DNA of 64,000 nucleotides from UBA6772 sp965183875 (lineage in GTDB: Bacteria; Bacteroidota; Bacteroidia; Flavobacteriales; UBA7430), in contig CBCYMK010000002.1 of NCBI GenBank assembly GCA_965183875.1, positions 138,389 to 202,388 on the forward strand, given 5' to 3'. The stretch's first letter is position 1. Each line of letters starts with the position of its first letter. Made by a program: the position numbers and the translations under genes. A model generated the notes under the pieces. It made no database searches. It was not told the origin of the DNA and saw only the letters and a program-made list of their open reading frames with translations. Below, piece after piece: positions 8,893 through 19,593 of this stretch.

Positions 8893-11800
8893 CTATCCTT
8901 CTAAAATAGAATTCAAATGATAAAGGGCTATTTCTAGGTCGCTGACTTTCTCAAATACCAAACTCAATTTATTGTTTCTTTCTTTTCATAGTACATGCCT
9001 TAGGGTTGGCTTGTATGAAGTTTAGAACAGATTTGAATTTTTCCGACTCGAAGAAATTTGATTGTGGGTTTGCTACAAAATAGGCAATCATCTTAGTTGA
9101 CTTAAGTACAATTTTCTCAAAGCCTAAATCTCTACCTAACCAGCGTAATTTTATAGAATTCACCAATTTCTCTACCGAAGGTGGTATAGGACCAAATCGA
9201 TCGGTTATATCTTTCTCGAATGTGCTTATGTCTTTAGCATTGTCTAAATTGTTAAGATCCTTATACAGTTGTAGACGTTCAGATATAGAATTCACATAGT
9301 TGTCGGGGATTAATATTTCCATATCGGTATCTATCTGACATTCCTCTACGAAGAAGGAGTCTGTACTGTCTTTTTTGTAGAGGTCTTTAAATTCAGATTC
9401 TTTCAGTTCTCTAACAGCCTCGTTAAGAATCTTTTGGTACATCTCAAAACCGATGTCCGAAATAACCCCGATTGTTCGGCACCTAGTATATCACCTGCTC
9501 CTCGGATTTCTAAATCGCGCATGGCTATATTAAATCCAGCACCTAAATCGGAGTGTTGTTCTAGTGCCTGTATCCGTTTTCTTCCTTCCTCACTCATACT
9601 TATCCTCGGCGGTGTAATTAGGAAACAAAAGGCTTTTTTATTGGATCTACCTACACGACCACGCATTTGGTGTAAGTCGCTTAAGCCAAAATTCTGTGCG
9701 TTGTTAATTATAATTGTATTGGCATTGGGGATATCAAGTCCACTTTCAATTATGGTTGTAGATACTAAAACATCAAACTCACCTTCTATAAAGTCCATCA
9801 TCAGACGTTCTAGTTTAGGTCCATCCATCTGTCCATGTCCTATACCCACTTTTACATCAGGGCATAATCGCTGAATCATTCCAGCAACTTCTTTAATATT
9901 TTCTATTCGGTTATGAATAAAAAATACCTGCCCACCTCTAGAAACCTCGTATTGTATTGAGTCTCTAAGAGTCTCTTCATTAAATCCGATATTTTGTGTT
10001 TGTACAGCTTGTCTGTTAGGCGGTGCTGTTTTTATAGTAGATAAATCTCTTGCTGCCATCAAAGAAAACTGTAGTGTTCTTGGGATAGGAGTAGCCGTAA
10101 GTGTGAGTGTGTCAACATTGGTTTTTATGGTTTTAAGCTTGTCTTTTATACCACACCAAATTTCTGTTCTTCATCTATTATAAGCAGTCCTAAGTCTAAA
10201 AACTTAACATCTTTTCCTACTATACGATGTGTACCAATAATGATGTCTACTTTTCCATCGGCTAAATTCTGCAGTGTTTCTTTCTGTTGTTTTGCAGTCT
10301 TAAATCGGTTTATATAATCTACGGTAACCGGAAAATCCTTTAACCGTTTTCTAAAAGTTTTATAATGCTGCAATGCTAAGATCGTCGTAGGAACCAGTAT
10401 TGCTACTTGCTTATTGTCGCATACTGCTTTAAAAGCTGCTCTAATGGCAATTTCAGTTTTACCAAAGCCTACATCACCACATACTAGGCGGTCCATAGGC
10501 ATGGTAGATTCCATGTCTTTTTTTACCGCTATAGTTGTTTTTAGTTGGTCTGGTGTGTCTTCGTATATAAAGCTCGCTTCTAGCTCGTATTGTAAATAAT
10601 TATCTGGACTAAAGGCAAAACCTTTTACGGTTTTTCTTTTTGCATAGAGCTGTATCAGGTCGTATGCTATTGTTTTAATTTTGGTTTTTGTCTTACTCTT
10701 TGTCTTTTCCCATTGTGGAGATCCTAATTGATGAATCTTTGGTGCTGTACCTTCTTTACCATTAAACTTTGCAATTTTATGCAGCGAGTGAATGCTTACA
10801 TATAAGAGGTCGTTATTGCGGTAAATTAGTTTTATCGCCTCTTGTTTTTTTCCTTGAACATCTATTTTTTGTAAACCTCCAAACTTACCCACACCGTGGT
10901 CTATATGGGTTACAAAATCGCCAATTTCTAAATTGGTGATTTCATCTAGGGTAATGGTCTTTTTATAATTTTGTGAAGACTTTAGTTTGAATTTATGGTA
11001 GCGTTCAAAGAGCTGGTGGTCGGTATAACAGAGTAATTTGTTTTCGTGATCTATAAACCCTTCATGCAATGGAAGTAGCATTGTATTAAATTTAAAGTCA
11101 CCCTCCATCTTTTCGAAGATACTGTGAAAGCGTTCTTCTTGTTTTTGTGAAGAACATAGGATTAAATTTTGATAACCTAGTTTTGTTTGCTCGTTAAAAT
11201 GTTCGATTATTAAGTCGAATTGTTTGTTGAAACTAGACTGAAAGGAAGTGTTGAAATCTATATTTAGAGTTCCTTCTTTGCTGTATAAGCCAAATGTAAC
11301 TAAGGAAAACTCTTTAATAGATTTACGGAATACTTTAGAATTTATAAATAGTTCTTCTGGACTAAGATGTTTTATCTCCCCGTCTAAATTCTCAAAGGCA
11401 TCGTACGATTTAAGGTATAGTTTATCTAACTGTCCCTCACATAGACCCTGGTCGTCTATCCATAAAGTAGTGCCTGTACCCAAATAATTCATAAAGGGTA
11501 CACGAGACTCTATCATATCCTTATTTTCTACATTAGGTATGATATTTAGTTTTTTCACCTCTACTATAGAGAGTTGTGTATTTATATTGAAACTGCGAAT
11601 ACTTTCCACTTCTTCCCCAAAAAATTCTATTCTATAAGGGTGTTCATTGGAAAAAGAAAATACATCTACTATTCCACCTCTAATAGAAAATTGTCCTGGT
11701 TCTACAACTATTTCAGCATATTCAAAGCCATACTCAAAGAGGGTTTCGTTAAGGAAATCAATACCTACTTCTTCGCCCACAGTAAGTTTAAGCGTATTGC

Positions 11801-12215
11801 GAGTAAGTTCTTTTTTAGTAATTACTTTTTCAAATATCGCATCTGGATAAGTAATAATACACGATGCTTTCCTACGGGAGCTAAGTCGGTTTAATACCTC
11901 AGCTCGCATAAGTACATTTGCATTGTCTGTTTCTTCAATTTGGTAAGGCCTGCGGTAAGACCCCGGATAGAAGAGTAAATCCTTTTCGGATATAAATTGT
12001 TCTAAATCGTTAAAAAAGTAGGCTGCTGCTTCCTTGTCTTTTAGTATGAAAATACTGGCGTTTTCAGACTCATTAAAGCAGCAAGAAGCTACTGTGCTTA
12101 CAGCAGATCCCGATAGTCCTGATAAGTGAATTTTCTTTTCTGTAGCTAAATTGCCTAAGACATCTTTGTCTTTTATACTCTGTAAATAGCCGTTAAGTAG
12201 TTCACTTTTTTTCAT
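8893..12215 (-). CDS. mfd: Transcription-repair coupling factor (three frameshifts)
   Basis: DNA translocase that removes RNA polymerase stalled at lesions and recruits UvrA. In order: UvrB-like N-terminal module, RNA-polymerase-interacting domain (GDFVTHIDHGVGKFGGLQ), helicase Walker A (GDVGFGKTEIA), DEEQ box, motif VI region (HQMRGRVGRS) and the C-terminal TRCF domain. The frame breaks near 10147 (after DEEQKFGV), near 9465 (after GAEQSG) and near 8991 (after CTMK). Two single-base insertions and one deletion restore a continuous frame of about 1107 residues ending at the TAG at 8893-8895, the expected length. I treat these as consensus errors. Confidence 0.88.
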
Positions 12216-12312
12216 ATTTCCGTAATAGGGGTAACCCCAATCAGTTTCCTAATCGGGGTAAATTTAAATTTATAAGACAATTTACAATTGTGGTAAATCG
12301 TATAGTTTCTAC

Positions 12313-13303
12313 CTAGCTCAAAAAGCTAATTGCTTTTTTCATCATATTCTTAGATCCAATAAAAAAAGGAGTACGTTGGTGGATATCACTTGCTTTAATG
12401 TCTAATAATCTTTCTGTACCCCAAGTGGCTATTCCTCCTGCTTGTTCGGCAATCATAGCTATTGGGTTGCACTCGTACAATAAACGCAGTTTCCCTTGAG
12501 GAGCATCTGCTGTAGCTGGGTAAATAAAGACCCCACCCTTAAGCATATTTCTATGGAAGTCTGCTACCAAAGAGCCCATAAAACGAGCTGTATGTGTGCG
12601 CTTTCCATTTTCTTTAAGCTGCTTGCAGTATGATACGTAGTTTTGTATGCCCTTATCTACAGTATTTATATTCCCTTCGTTAATAGAATAAATAGTACCG
12701 TTTTCAGGTGTTTTTATCGCAGCATTAGCTAATGCGAAAACTTCGGGTTTAGGATCAAAGGTAAAGGAGTGTACACCTTGTCCACAGGTATAAATTAATA
12801 CCGTGGAAGTCCCGTATAAAACATAACCCGCTAAAATTTGTTCGTGTCCAAAGCGGTTGAATTCTTCCGCAGTTGCTGGGCCTTTTTCATTTCTTTTAAA
12901 CACAGAGAATATACTGCCTACCGAAATGTTCACGTCTATATTAGAAGATCCATCTAAGGGGTCGGTAGCGAATAGGTATTCACCGGTATCGTTTAAAGAA
13001 ATAATTTCATCATCTTCTTCACTAGCAATGGCAGCAATATGACCACACTCTCTAAGTGCGTCAGTAAATTTGTCGTTTGCGTAAAGGTCCATTTTCTGTA
13101 CCTCTTCACCTTGGATGTTTTCAGAACCTGCAGCCCCTAAAACATCTAATAAGCCAGCTCTGTTAATGGTGTGGTGAACAGCTGTAGAAGCTTTCTCAAC
13201 TGCTTTTAAAAATTGCCAACATCTCTGTTGGGTTTTCACCATGTAATGCAGGGTTTTTACCTACGAATTCATTTAAAAGTACTAAGTCTTGGGTAGTCGT
13301 CAT
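12313..13303 (-). CDS. fbp: Fructose-1,6-bisphosphatase class I (frameshifted near its start)
   Basis: Gluconeogenic phosphatase producing fructose-6-phosphate. The metal/phosphate motif DPLDGSSNID, the GGVFIYP and AEQAGG segments are present. The longest open frame starts late, at MVKTQQ, but a good N-terminus (MTTTQDLVLLNEFVGKNPA) starts at 13303 in another frame and joins at about 13205, where AIF is followed by KAVEKASTAVHHTINRAGL. The span is one base over a multiple of three, consistent with one inserted base. Corrected length is about 330 residues. Confidence 0.88.
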
Positions 13304-13314
13304 TTCAGATATGC

Positions 13315-14016
13315 TTATTCTAGTTTTATACAAATCCCAGCTGTGAAGCTAGTAAATACATCCATTTTTGTTAGCGTTGTAGGACCAAAGTCTAGCCCGT
13401 AAAGATCTAGCTTATCACTAAAACAATAATTTAGTTCTGTGGCTAATAGAAGTCCAAAATGTGGACTAAAGAAATATTCAAAATCCAAGTTTAGTGGGAT
13501 ATAGAATGTCTTGAAATTTAATTGGGTGTCGGGTAGTGCAAAATAATCTACATGTAACATTACCTCAGAGGAGAGGATGCCTAAACCAGTAGCTGCATTT
13601 ATTCTAAAAGTATGCTTGCTAGATTCCTTTTGCTTGTTTAGTTGCTTTTTTACTAATAGGCTGTAGGCTAAAAAGGCATTGCTAAATGTATTGGTACTGG
13701 TGAAATCATATTGTAAATTATAAATTTCTGCAGATCCATAGAGTTTCCCAAAGTGTACCTTAGTACCCAAAGAGAAGCCTGCATTAATTTGCTTAGTAAA
13801 GCTAAGAATTTTAACAGTCGATTGGTCACTTGTAGGCTTGCTAAGGTCTCCGTTGAAATTTAGTAGCCCATAGCTTATGCTAGCACTATACGTATTTTTA
13901 TATGTATTGTTAAATAATCCAGCTTTGCGGTCAATCGTATTGAAATTCGATTTCCTTTGTGCATTTACTTGTAGGCAGAACAAACAAGTGAAAAATAGTA
14001 ATACAATTTTCTTCAT
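13315..14016 (-). CDS. Predicted secreted/outer-membrane protein, paralogue A
   Basis: 233 residues with a signal peptide ending in VNA-Q, then RKSNFNTIDRKAGLFNN and a series of short beta-type segments with alternating aromatics. It shares its start pattern (QxKSxFNTMD, SxSYG, DL) with the next gene upstream and is separated from it by 2 bp, so the two look like a tandem duplication in one operon. Function unknown; beta-barrel is an inference. Confidence 0.72.
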   Translation of the reverse strand: MKKIVLLFFTCLFCLQVNAQRKSNFNTIDRKAGLFNNTYKNTYSASISYGLLNFNGDLSKPTSDQSTVKILSFTKQINAGFSLGTKVHFGKLYGSAEIYNLQYDFTSTNTFSNAFLAYSLLVKKQLNKQKESSKHTFRINAATGLGILSSEVMLHVDYFALPDTQLNFKTFYIPLNLDFEYFFSPHFGLLLATELNYCFSDKLDLYGLDFGPTTLTKMDVFTSFTAGICIKLE

Positions 14017-14018
14017 GC

Positions 14019-14702
14019 TTAGTTAAATTTATAACACATACCAATATTAAACATCAACTGGTTGTCTGGCCCGTTATTACTAACCTCGAATAAATCAATT
14101 TTGTCGCTTAGGTATAGGCTATTACTTAGCGAAGCCATAAAACCAAACCCTTGTCTTAAATAGTAACTTACTTCTAATCCAAATGGAAAATAAACGGAAC
14201 TTACTGTTTCGTGTTTCTTAGGATCTCTGTTGTCTACCGATGGTTTAAAAAGTTTAACATCGGCAATATAATAGCCAGTACCTATAAGCATATGTACCTG
14301 AGGAAGTGTTTTTCCAGTTTTTACATTTTCACTTTTTGATATGGCTTTGCGGTAGGCTATATGCCCTTGTAGGTATTGACTTCTGAAATAATGATTTTCT
14401 GAAGGTAGATCAAAATCAGACTCACCGCTATTCTTACCAGCTGTGATAGCTAGTTGATATCCGTTTTTGTGATTTTTCTCCTTATTAAAACGCATCGATA
14501 AGGCCACGTTTGGAAGGTAACGCTCTGCTGAACTATGGCGTAAATCTCCTAAGAAGATAGTGTTCCCGTAAGAGAGAGAGCCATTCCATGTAATGTTTTG
14601 GGCTTTTTTACCCTTGTCCATTGTGTTAAATTTGGACTTCTTTTGTGCCTGTAATGTAGTGCTACAAATGATAAGTAGCGATAGTAATAGTGTGTTTTTC
14701 AT
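14019..14702 (-). CDS. Predicted secreted/outer-membrane protein, paralogue B
   Basis: 227 residues, signal peptide ending LQA-Q, then KKSKFNTMDKGKKAQNITW. Related to the adjacent downstream gene by start pattern and size. The strands end with the LMFNIGMCYKFN pattern typical of a barrel terminus. First gene of the pair; the 244-bp gap upstream separates it from a divergent gene and should hold both promoters. Function unknown. Confidence 0.72.
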   Translation of the reverse strand: MKNTLLLSLLIICSTTLQAQKKSKFNTMDKGKKAQNITWNGSLSYGNTIFLGDLRHSSAERYLPNVALSMRFNKEKNHKNGYQLAITAGKNSGESDFDLPSENHYFRSQYLQGHIAYRKAISKSENVKTGKTLPQVHMLIGTGYYIADVKLFKPSVDNRDPKKHETVSSVYFPFGLEVSYYLRQGFGFMASLSNSLYLSDKIDLFEVSNNGPDNQLMFNIGMCYKFN

Positions 14703-14946
14703 TGTTCAGTTCGAAAAATTATTCAACAAAGATAAGTTTTATGGGGACTTAGCAATTATAAACTAAAGAAAGAAGACTATTGCGAATTAAGTATATGTGG
14801 GTAAATATATTTCACTCATAACTTAGAGTTTTTTTCGGGTGTTTATTTTCAAATCCCCAATCACCTACCCCTATAAATCATTCTTATTCGATCATTAATT
14901 TATTGATCATTATAAGGTATCTTGCTGAACTTATAAATTTCATCTC

Positions 14947-17040
14947 ATGAAAAAATTAATGATCCTTCTGTTCGTACTGGCTTTATCTGGCTCGTGTGTA
15001 CAATCACAAGATAAACATACTATGGAACCTAAACATACCAACAAGCTTATAGACGAGACTTCACCGTATTTACTGCAACATGCACACAATCCTGTAGATT
15101 GGTACCCTTGGGGAGAAGAAGCATTTACTAAGGCCAAGGCTGAAAATAAATTGGTAATAGTAAGTATTGGTTACTCTGCCTGTCACTGGTGTCATGTAAT
15201 GGAACACGAAAGTTTTGAAGACGATTCTGCAGCTGCTGTAATGAACGGTAGATATGTTTGTGTGAAGGTAGATAGGGAGGAGCGTCCCGACGTAGATCAA
15301 ATTTATATGAATGCTGTTCAGTTAATGACCGGTAGAGGAGGTTGGCCGCTAAACTGTATTGTACTACCCGATGGAAGGCCCATTTGGGGCGGCACCTATT
15401 TTAGAAGAGATAAGTGGATCGATCAGATCAGTCAAATCGCAAATTTCTATGATTCTCAACCATCAAAAGCTATAGAATATGCAGAGAAACTTACCCAAGG
15501 AATTAGGCAAAGTGAATTAGTCGTTTTCAATAAAGAAAAAACTTCTTTTGATCAGTCTACCCTAAGTGAGGTATATGATTCTTGGGAAAAAAGATTCGAT
15601 AATATTGAAGGTGGTCCCGACAGAGCCCCAAAATTTCCGATTCCTAACAACTATCAGTTTTTATTGCGTTATGCACATTTAAGTAAAAATGAAACGGCTT
15701 TAGATCACGTAAAATTAACATTGGATAAAATCGCATACGGTGGAATTTACGATCATTTAGGTGGTGGGATTACACGTTATTCTACCGATAAGCTATGGAA
15801 AGTTCCCCATTTTGAAAAAATGCTTTACGATAATGGTCAAATAGTGAGTTTGTATTGTGAAGCTTACCAAAAGTTTAAAGATCCTGATTATAAAAAATTG
15901 ATTTATGGAACTTTGGGTTTTATCGAACGAGAGTTGATGTCTAAAGAAGCTGCATTTTATTCTGCTTTAGATGCTGATAGCGAAGGAGAGGAAGGGAAGT
16001 TTTATATCTGGAAAAAAGAAGAATTAGAAATTCTTTTAGGAGAGGGCTACGACTTGTTTGCAGACTATTATAATGTAAATAGAAAAGGGTATTGGGAACA
16101 CGATAATTATATTTTATTACGTAATGATGACGATGAAACAATCGCTAAAAAATACAATCTCTCGCTAGAAGCACTTCAGACTAAAATGGCCTTGTCAGAA
16201 TCCATTCTTATGAAAGATCGCGATACACGTATACGTCCTGGATTAGACGATAAAACCCTTAGCTCTTGGAATGGGTTAATGCTGAAAGGTTATGTAGATG
16301 CCTACCTCACTTTTGGCGAAGAGCACTTTCTTGTAATAGCTATAAAGAATGCCAATTTTCTCTTGGAGAAACAATTGCGTAAAGATGGTGGTTTAAATCA
16401 TTCCTATAAAGAAGGACGATCTACAATTAATGGCTATCTTGAAGATTACGCTTTTGTAATAGATGCTTTCTTGAAATTATACGAGGCTACTTTAGATGCT
16501 AAATGGCTGAGTGAAGCGGATGCTTTAATGGCTTATTCTATGGAACATTTCTACGACCACGACTCGGGTATGTTCTTTTTTACTTCTGATGAAGACCCTG
16601 CATTAATTGCCCGAAAAATGGAAGTGAACGATAATGTAATCCCCGCTTCAAACTCCACCATGGCAAATAATTTATTCGTTTTAAGTCACCATTATAGTAG
16701 AGCCGATTACCATGAGAAAGCACAACAAATGTTGAGTAATGTTATTGGTCAAGTAGACTCGTACCCCGCTGGATACTCCAACTGGTTAAACTTATTCATC
16801 AACCAAGTATATCCATTTTACGAAGTGGCCGTAGTGGGGAAAGAGGCGAAAACCAAAGTTTTAGAAATACACCGTTCTTATATCCCTAATAAGATGGTTT
16901 CAGGGGCCTTAAAATCCAGTAATCTTCCCTTATTAGAAAATAGATATAGCAAAGGACAAACTCGTATATTTGTATGCGAAAATAAAGTATGTCAAATGCC
17001 AACCGACGATTCGGAAAAGGCACTAGAATTGATGAAATAG
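14947..17040 (+). CDS. DUF255/thioredoxin-domain lipoprotein (YyaL-like)
   Basis: 697 residues. The N-terminus is a lipoprotein-type signal (ALSGSC, Cys at residue 17). It continues with NKLIDETSPYLLQHAHNPVDWYPWGEEAF and the CHWCHVMEHESF motif of the DUF255 thioredoxin-like domain, then a six-hairpin-like helical domain (PHFEKMLYDNGQ). Family members are widespread and mostly uncharacterised; a redox or sugar-related role is only inferred. hldD follows after 3 bp, so they may be cotranscribed. Confidence 0.9.
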   Translation: MKKLMILLFVLALSGSCVQSQDKHTMEPKHTNKLIDETSPYLLQHAHNPVDWYPWGEEAFTKAKAENKLVIVSIGYSACHWCHVMEHESFEDDSAAAVMNGRYVCVKVDREERPDVDQIYMNAVQLMTGRGGWPLNCIVLPDGRPIWGGTYFRRDKWIDQISQIANFYDSQPSKAIEYAEKLTQGIRQSELVVFNKEKTSFDQSTLSEVYDSWEKRFDNIEGGPDRAPKFPIPNNYQFLLRYAHLSKNETALDHVKLTLDKIAYGGIYDHLGGGITRYSTDKLWKVPHFEKMLYDNGQIVSLYCEAYQKFKDPDYKKLIYGTLGFIERELMSKEAAFYSALDADSEGEEGKFYIWKKEELEILLGEGYDLFADYYNVNRKGYWEHDNYILLRNDDDETIAKKYNLSLEALQTKMALSESILMKDRDTRIRPGLDDKTLSSWNGLMLKGYVDAYLTFGEEHFLVIAIKNANFLLEKQLRKDGGLNHSYKEGRSTINGYLEDYAFVIDAFLKLYEATLDAKWLSEADALMAYSMEHFYDHDSGMFFFTSDEDPALIARKMEVNDNVIPASNSTMANNLFVLSHHYSRADYHEKAQQMLSNVIGQVDSYPAGYSNWLNLFINQVYPFYEVAVVGKEAKTKVLEIHRSYIPNKMVSGALKSSNLPLLENRYSKGQTRIFVCENKVCQMPTDDSEKALELMK

Positions 17041-17043
17041 GAT

Positions 17044-18009
17044 ATGATTGTAGTTACAGGTGCAGCAGGGTTTATTGGTTCTTGTATGGTTTCGAAATTA
17101 AACCATGAGAATTTTAAGGATATTATCGTAGTGGATGATTTTTCTAGAACGGATAAAAACGCCAATTTAGAAGGAAAGACTTTTACCGCTAAAGTCCATA
17201 GAGATGAATTTTTCGATTGGTTAAAAGAACACGAAAAAGAGGTTCAGTTCATCTTTCATATTGGAGCCAGAACTGATACCAGCGAATTTGATGTTGATTT
17301 ATTCAACAAACTGAACCTCAACTATACCAAGCAAATGTGGGATGCTTGTGTAGATTATGGCATTCCTTTAGTATACGCCTCTTCTGCTGCTACCTATGGT
17401 TTAGGAGAACACGGCTACGAAGATTCGCATGAATTGGTAAATCAGTTAAGCCCTTTGAATCCCTATGGTGATTCTAAAAACGACTTTGATAAATGGGCTT
17501 TAGCTCAAGATCGTAAGCCTTATTTTTGGGCTGGAATGAAATTCTTTAACGTTTATGGACCTAATGAATATCACAAGAGTAGAATGGCTTCTGTGGTTTA
17601 CCATACCTTTAACCAAGTTGGGAAAACGGGCGCTATGAAGTTATTCCGCTCGCATAACCCAGACTTTAAAGATGGTATGCAGCTACGAGACTTTGTTTAT
17701 GTGAAAGATGTGGTGGAGGTGCTTTATTTTTTCTTACAACACCGTAAAGATTCAGGCTTGTATAACCTAGGAACTGGGAAGTCACGTGCTTTCCTAGATT
17801 TAGCAAAAGCAACCTTTAAAGGGATGGCTGTTAAAGAAGCAATTAGCTTTGTTGATACTCCAGCCGATATACGCGATAAATATCAATATTTTACGGAGGC
17901 TAATATGTCTAAACTCTATTCTATTGGTTATACAAAACCATTTCATACGCTCGAAGAAGGGGTGGCAGATTATGTGAAAAATTACTTACTCAAGAATAGC
18001 TATTATTAG
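17044..18009 (+). CDS. hldD: ADP-glyceromanno-heptose 6-epimerase
   Basis: SDR-type epimerase that makes ADP-L-glycero-D-manno-heptose for the lipopolysaccharide inner core. The Rossmann motif GAAGFIG is at residues 6-12, YASSAATYG precedes the YGDSK active-site YxxxK, and KFFNVYGPNEYHK and LRDFVYVKDVV follow. 321 residues, typical. It starts 3 bp after the DUF255 gene. Confidence 0.93.
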   Translation: MIVVTGAAGFIGSCMVSKLNHENFKDIIVVDDFSRTDKNANLEGKTFTAKVHRDEFFDWLKEHEKEVQFIFHIGARTDTSEFDVDLFNKLNLNYTKQMWDACVDYGIPLVYASSAATYGLGEHGYEDSHELVNQLSPLNPYGDSKNDFDKWALAQDRKPYFWAGMKFFNVYGPNEYHKSRMASVVYHTFNQVGKTGAMKLFRSHNPDFKDGMQLRDFVYVKDVVEVLYFFLQHRKDSGLYNLGTGKSRAFLDLAKATFKGMAVKEAISFVDTPADIRDKYQYFTEANMSKLYSIGYTKPFHTLEEGVADYVKNYLLKNSYY

Positions 18010-18089
18010 AGAATTGTACGAATGGTATTTACCTGATAAATCACTATCCTATTCTTACTTTTGTATAAGATTTATTTCACAAAAACACA

Positions 18090-18097
18090 TATATTTG
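18090..18097 (+). promoter_or_regulatory. Possible -7 box before tig
   Basis: TATATTTG fits TANNTTTG, 68 bp upstream of the tig ATG at 18166. A second match, TACTTTTG, is at 18056-18063. Neither has an ideally spaced TTG, so the exact start is open. Confidence 0.4.
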
Positions 18098-18165
18098 CAG
18101 GCCTTTTAAGAGGTTCTAGATTTCTAAAATGCTTATTTATAAGCTTTAACTATAAAATTACGAAG

Positions 18166-19512
18166 ATGAATATTTCAAAAGAAAACATAGATTCATTAAA
18201 TGCAGTGATTAAAATTGAACTTACTGCAGACGATTATCAATCACAAGTAAATGCTAAACTAGCAAAGCATAGAAAAACTACCGATATGCCTGGTTTCCGT
18301 AAAGGGAAAGTGCCTATGGGAGTAATAAATAAGCGTTTTGCTATACCTGTAAAAGTTGAAGAAATTAATAGATTACTTTCGGACTCTCTTACAAAATACA
18401 TCATTGAAAATAAGTTAGATATTTTAGGGAATCCACTACCTAAAGATGGAGCACATATAAGCTGGGAAAATCAAGATGATTTTACTTTTGAATATGAAGT
18501 GGGCTTGGCTCCAGAATTTAAGGTGAGCTTATCTAAGAAAAATAAACTGGATTATTTCATCATAAAAGCAGATGATGAAATGGTAGATAAGTACGCGGTA
18601 GATATTGCTAAGCGCTACGGAAAAATGTCTAGTCCAGAAAAAGTAGAAGATAAAGATCTAGTTTACGGAACTTTCTTAGAACTTGACGCGGATGGAAAAG
18701 AAATAGAAGAGGGCTTGAGCAACCAAGCATCAATCTCTTTAGAAACTCTGAAAACCAAAAAAATAAAGTCTGAGTTTATTGGCTCTGAAAAAGGTGCAAT
18801 TATTACTATTGACCCTAAGAAGTCATTTATCGAAAATACAGACGTAGCTTCTTTATTGGGAATAGAGAAAGAAGCCTTTGAAACTTTAACGGCTAAATTC
18901 TCTTTCACTATTAATAATATTAGTAGAATGGAACCTGCTGAATTAAATGCAGAATTGTTCGATAAGATGTACGGTGAGGGTGTTGTAAAAACGGAAAAAG
19001 AATTTAGAGCGAAAATTGCAGCAGAGGCTGAGGCAATGTTTGTAGCCGAATCTGATCGTAAGTTCCAAAATGATTCAGTAGAATATTTATTGGAAAAAAC
19101 TGCTATTGAATTACCGGAAACATTTTTGAAAAAATGGATGCAGACCGTTTCGGAAACTCCTATTACCCTTTCTGAAGTAGAAGACCAATTTGTAGGTTAT
19201 AAAACCTCTCTTAAATGGCAAATTATTGAAAATAGAATTGCCAAAGAAAATAAGCTAAGCGTTACTAGGGAGGAGGCTGTAGCCGAGACAAAGAAATTGA
19301 TCGCCGCACAAATGGCTCAATATGGTCAAGTATCACCAGAAGAGGATATGCTTGAGCAGTATGCAAACCAGGTGTTGGCCAACAAGCAAGAGGAAAAAAA
19401 TATTTACGACAGAGCTTTTTCAGCTAAAATGACTAGCTTCTTTAAAGAGACCTTTAAGATGAATGAGAAAGAAATTTCTTACCAAGATTTCATGAAAATG
19501 ACACAGGCTTAA
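18166..19512 (+). CDS. tig: Trigger factor (ribosome-associated chaperone)
   Basis: Binds nascent chains at the ribosome exit. I start it at the ATG giving MNISKENIDSLNAVIKIEL, not at the in-frame upstream TTG, because the trigger-factor N-domain begins there and the upstream stretch contains promoter-like sequence. The ribosome-binding signature (GFRKGKVP, near residue 40) is present, followed by a divergent PPIase-like region and the helical C-domain. 448 residues. It is followed by a terminator and then clpP, a common pairing. Confidence 0.94.
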   Translation: MNISKENIDSLNAVIKIELTADDYQSQVNAKLAKHRKTTDMPGFRKGKVPMGVINKRFAIPVKVEEINRLLSDSLTKYIIENKLDILGNPLPKDGAHISWENQDDFTFEYEVGLAPEFKVSLSKKNKLDYFIIKADDEMVDKYAVDIAKRYGKMSSPEKVEDKDLVYGTFLELDADGKEIEEGLSNQASISLETLKTKKIKSEFIGSEKGAIITIDPKKSFIENTDVASLLGIEKEAFETLTAKFSFTINNISRMEPAELNAELFDKMYGEGVVKTEKEFRAKIAAEAEAMFVAESDRKFQNDSVEYLLEKTAIELPETFLKKWMQTVSETPITLSEVEDQFVGYKTSLKWQIIENRIAKENKLSVTREEAVAETKKLIAAQMAQYGQVSPEEDMLEQYANQVLANKQEEKNIYDRAFSAKMTSFFKETFKMNEKEISYQDFMKMTQA

Positions 19513-19530
19513 TAGTTTATTAATATCCAT

Positions 19531-19560
19531 AAAAAAGGCTTAGTTTAACTAAGCTTTTTT
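19531..19560 (+). terminator. Terminator after tig
   Basis: Stem of about 14 bp (aaaaaaggcttagtt with aactaagctttttt) and a T tract, 18 bp beyond the tig stop codon. Confidence 0.85.
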
Positions 19561-19593
19561 TATTTTAGCTACTATAATTAAAATCAATAGACC

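Noticed and set aside
6470..13303. Desaturase, DUF3078, mfd and fbp as true pseudogenes of a decaying symbiont
   Set aside because: Each break is one base, homology resumes immediately, corrected lengths are normal, and similar breaks hit essential rplB, rpsG and fusA.
18061..18165. Upstream extension of trigger factor starting at a TTG
   Set aside because: Residues before MNISKENIDS do not match the family and the stretch contains -7-like sequences.
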